NCBI GenBank assembly: GCA_037179385.1
Contig: CM074187.1
Span: 9,487,450 to 9,551,449 of the forward strand
Source: Holothuria scabra
Lineage: Eukaryota > Echinodermata > Holothuroidea > Aspidochirotida > Holothuriidae
DNA length: 64,000 bases
Direction of reading: 5' to 3'
The translations under genes and the position numbers were made by a program. Each line of letters begins with the position of its first letter. The first letter of the stretch is position 1. This document shows positions 62,193-64,000 of the stretch, piece after piece. The notes beneath the pieces were generated by a model, which worked only from the letters and a program-made list of their open reading frames with translations, had not been told where the DNA came from and searched no databases.

Positions 62193-62571
62193 TGATTGGA
62201 GTAGCTGTAGCTTCTAGTGTTTAAAACCTCAGTACTAGCACCAGCCTACATCAAATATGTTTACTCTACTTCATATATTGTACTAGTAATCTTGAACAAC
62301 ATATGCTGCCTGGCATATTTGCTCTATGGAGTACAGTCAGTTTATGATGGCACATTGCACTTGAGGAGTATACTGTGCAATTTAACATTCTTCTCTAAAG
62401 TATCTGCATGTCAAAAAAGAGAAGAAAGCTGCAAACAAAAAGAAATTAATGTTTACTGTATAGATTATCAACTTGATTGTATTTTTAATAGTGTTAACAT
62501 TTATATTCTGAGCTGTTCTGTAAGTCCACCACAAGAGGTTTTTATAAAAGGCTGAAGTACTACAGTATTAC

Positions 62572-62632
62572 CTTTACTCGCTGCTACATCCAACAGATTC
62601 CCTATTAAATCTTTTTTAATAACCACAGATCC
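62572..62632 (-). other. Exon-like segment, unassigned
   Basis: 61 bp between CAACTTTACAG and AAAG|GTAATAC. Only one frame is open, reading GSVVIKKDLIGNLLDVAASK and leaving phase 1. The sequence looks like real protein, but I do not recognise it. It would be an exon of a neighbouring gene or an alternative VPS16 exon. Confidence 0.4.
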
Positions 62633-62839
62633 CTGTAAAGTTGGAAGTGCAGAAGCAAAGCACTCCTGTTACAGCTGTGCCAGTCTATCCCATTTTGCCC
62701 CTATGACACATTTTTGAGCTGTTGTACAAGAAGGGGTACCATTTCATTTGACCATTTCTCTTTCATGAGCTGGAATTTTTCAACATAAGGGCTATTTGAG
62801 TTGATAGATAGTGTCAGAGAATGGCATTTAACAATAATA

Positions 62840-63030
62840 AGTCAATTCATAGGCTCTTTAAGGACTTCAACTTATTCAAAGTAAACCAAACAGTTACTAC
62901 TTGTAAATTTCACATAAATTTGCAGAGAAAAAGTAATGTCACATGAATCTCAAGAGCCAATCATGAAACAGAATGTACACTCTACTACCCCTACTTCAAG
63001 TTGGAGTGAAGGGCATATTTCTCCTTTGAA
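62840..63030. repeat. Dispersed repeat family D, copy 4
   Basis: 'gtaaatttcacataaatttgcagagaaaaag', 'atctcaagagccaatcatgaaaca' and 'ctactaccc.tacttcaagttgg' match the other copies. Confidence 0.7.
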
Positions 63031-64000
63031 TCAATTCCACACCTACTATAGATTTTTCATGGAATTAGGGTCTTTCTTTGAAATCAATGTCATTTAGAGT
63101 GTTTGAACTTATTTAACTCACTTATGTTTTTAAAAAGTTACAGGGGAAATCCAGACGTCCCAATTTGAATTGATGTAGAAGTCTAGCCCATTTCATAAGT
63201 GGCTCTTGCAAATCATATGTGACAATGTTATTCTCACTCAATTGTGGATTTCATATGAAGTAGTTAAAGAAATAATAAGGAATAAAGTGAGAATTAGGCT
63301 AGCTGTTGTTTCAAAATGAGTTTGGAGCAACTGCTCTAAGGTGAAATCATCTCATCCCAGGCAGTTCCAATTCTCATAACCTATACTTACTTAAGCACCT
63401 TCCACAGCTTTCCAAAACTGATGCTCATTCAGACTTTATCTCAGTTTATTGCTACTACAGGGTGACTATAATATATATTGAACACCCAAACCCACTGACC
63501 CGCCAAGCTCGCTGAAAAACCAGCATTCCAAATCTCCAAAGTATTCCTATTTAGAGAACCACACAAATTAACAAATAAATCAGCTTACCAATAAATATAA
63601 ATTCAGTTAATTGTCAAGTAGGGGTGATCTGTAGTTTAGTTGGGGTTACTGAATATCATCATGCAGATTCAGGCCCTCGGACCATATTGGAAAATCCTTC
63701 CGAGGGAAAAGTTTGACTTCTCTTATATTTAGAGTTTTGCATTTTATATGTTGTCACAGGCGTACGAGTGCATTTCAGTTTGGGAGGGGGAAGAATTGCT
63801 TTTTGTCCGAAAAAATGTAATGCTTCCAGAAAGACTATCTAAGTCGAGCATAGTAGCTCAGTGCACAGAAATTTTTGAAAAATTGAGAACCCCAGACAAC
63901 AGGATAGCATTTCCTGCACTCGTAACTAATTAAAGCAGTCATTTCCTTGAGCTTTTAAAATTTTCACTTCATAATACTGCCCCCAAAAAGAAGAATAATT
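63031..64000. other. Right-edge stretch without a confident gene
   Basis: 63330-63480 resembles 3450-3640 (dispersed repeat). A plus-strand frame at 63748-63933 follows 'tgttgtcacag' but has no recognised similarity. No VPS16 exon 1 was seen. Confidence 0.4.

Noticed and set aside
58955..64000. VPS16 exon 1 (expected to end ..FY plus AG before GT)
   Set aside because: No minus-strand segment with W.PLGD-like coding and a fitting donor was found; placed outside the window.

Overview
The window is eukaryotic nuclear DNA: AT-rich, repeat-dense, with short exons bounded by GT-AG splice sites and kilobase introns. Gene structure, the repeat types (tRNA-derived SINEs, foldback MITEs, a Penelope-like element, a hAT-like element) and the protein similarity suggest an invertebrate animal, possibly a marine deuterostome such as an echinoderm or hemichordate. 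The clade is an inference.

The one gene I can name is VPS16 on the minus strand, from 58954 down to the stop codon at 20905. I traced 21 coding exons (called e2 to e22). Their lengths and splice phases chain exactly except at e8/e9. They add up to about 820 residues, against 839 for human VPS16 (family knowledge). The first exon, with roughly the first 15 residues, was not found and probably lies beyond 64000. VPS16 is a core subunit of the CORVET and HOPS tethering complexes of endosomes and lysosomes.

At the left edge (100-1542, minus) is the last exon of a second gene, coding about 480 residues of a Lys/Arg/Ser-rich protein that I do not recognise. Two weak candidates for its earlier exons are at 4948-5121 and 6150-6178. 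Upstream of VPS16 e2 are two unassigned exon-like segments (61496-61594 and 62572-62632, minus).

Region by region: 1.6-20.9 kb is intergenic or intronic and holds foldback/TIR elements, SINE copies, tandem duplications and homopolymer runs. 20.9-59 kb is VPS16. Its introns hold a 21-bp minisatellite (23.2-23.5 kb), a Penelope-like element pair (31.9-33.0 kb), several MITE families, many SINEs, a 3.6-kb satellite of about 145-bp units (45.9-49.5 kb) and a 1.72-kb hAT-like element with an 8-bp target duplication (52.1-53.8 kb). 59-64 kb holds further MITE/SINE copies and the two exon-like segments. I saw no rRNA gene, functional tRNA gene, CRISPR array or bacterial-type operon.
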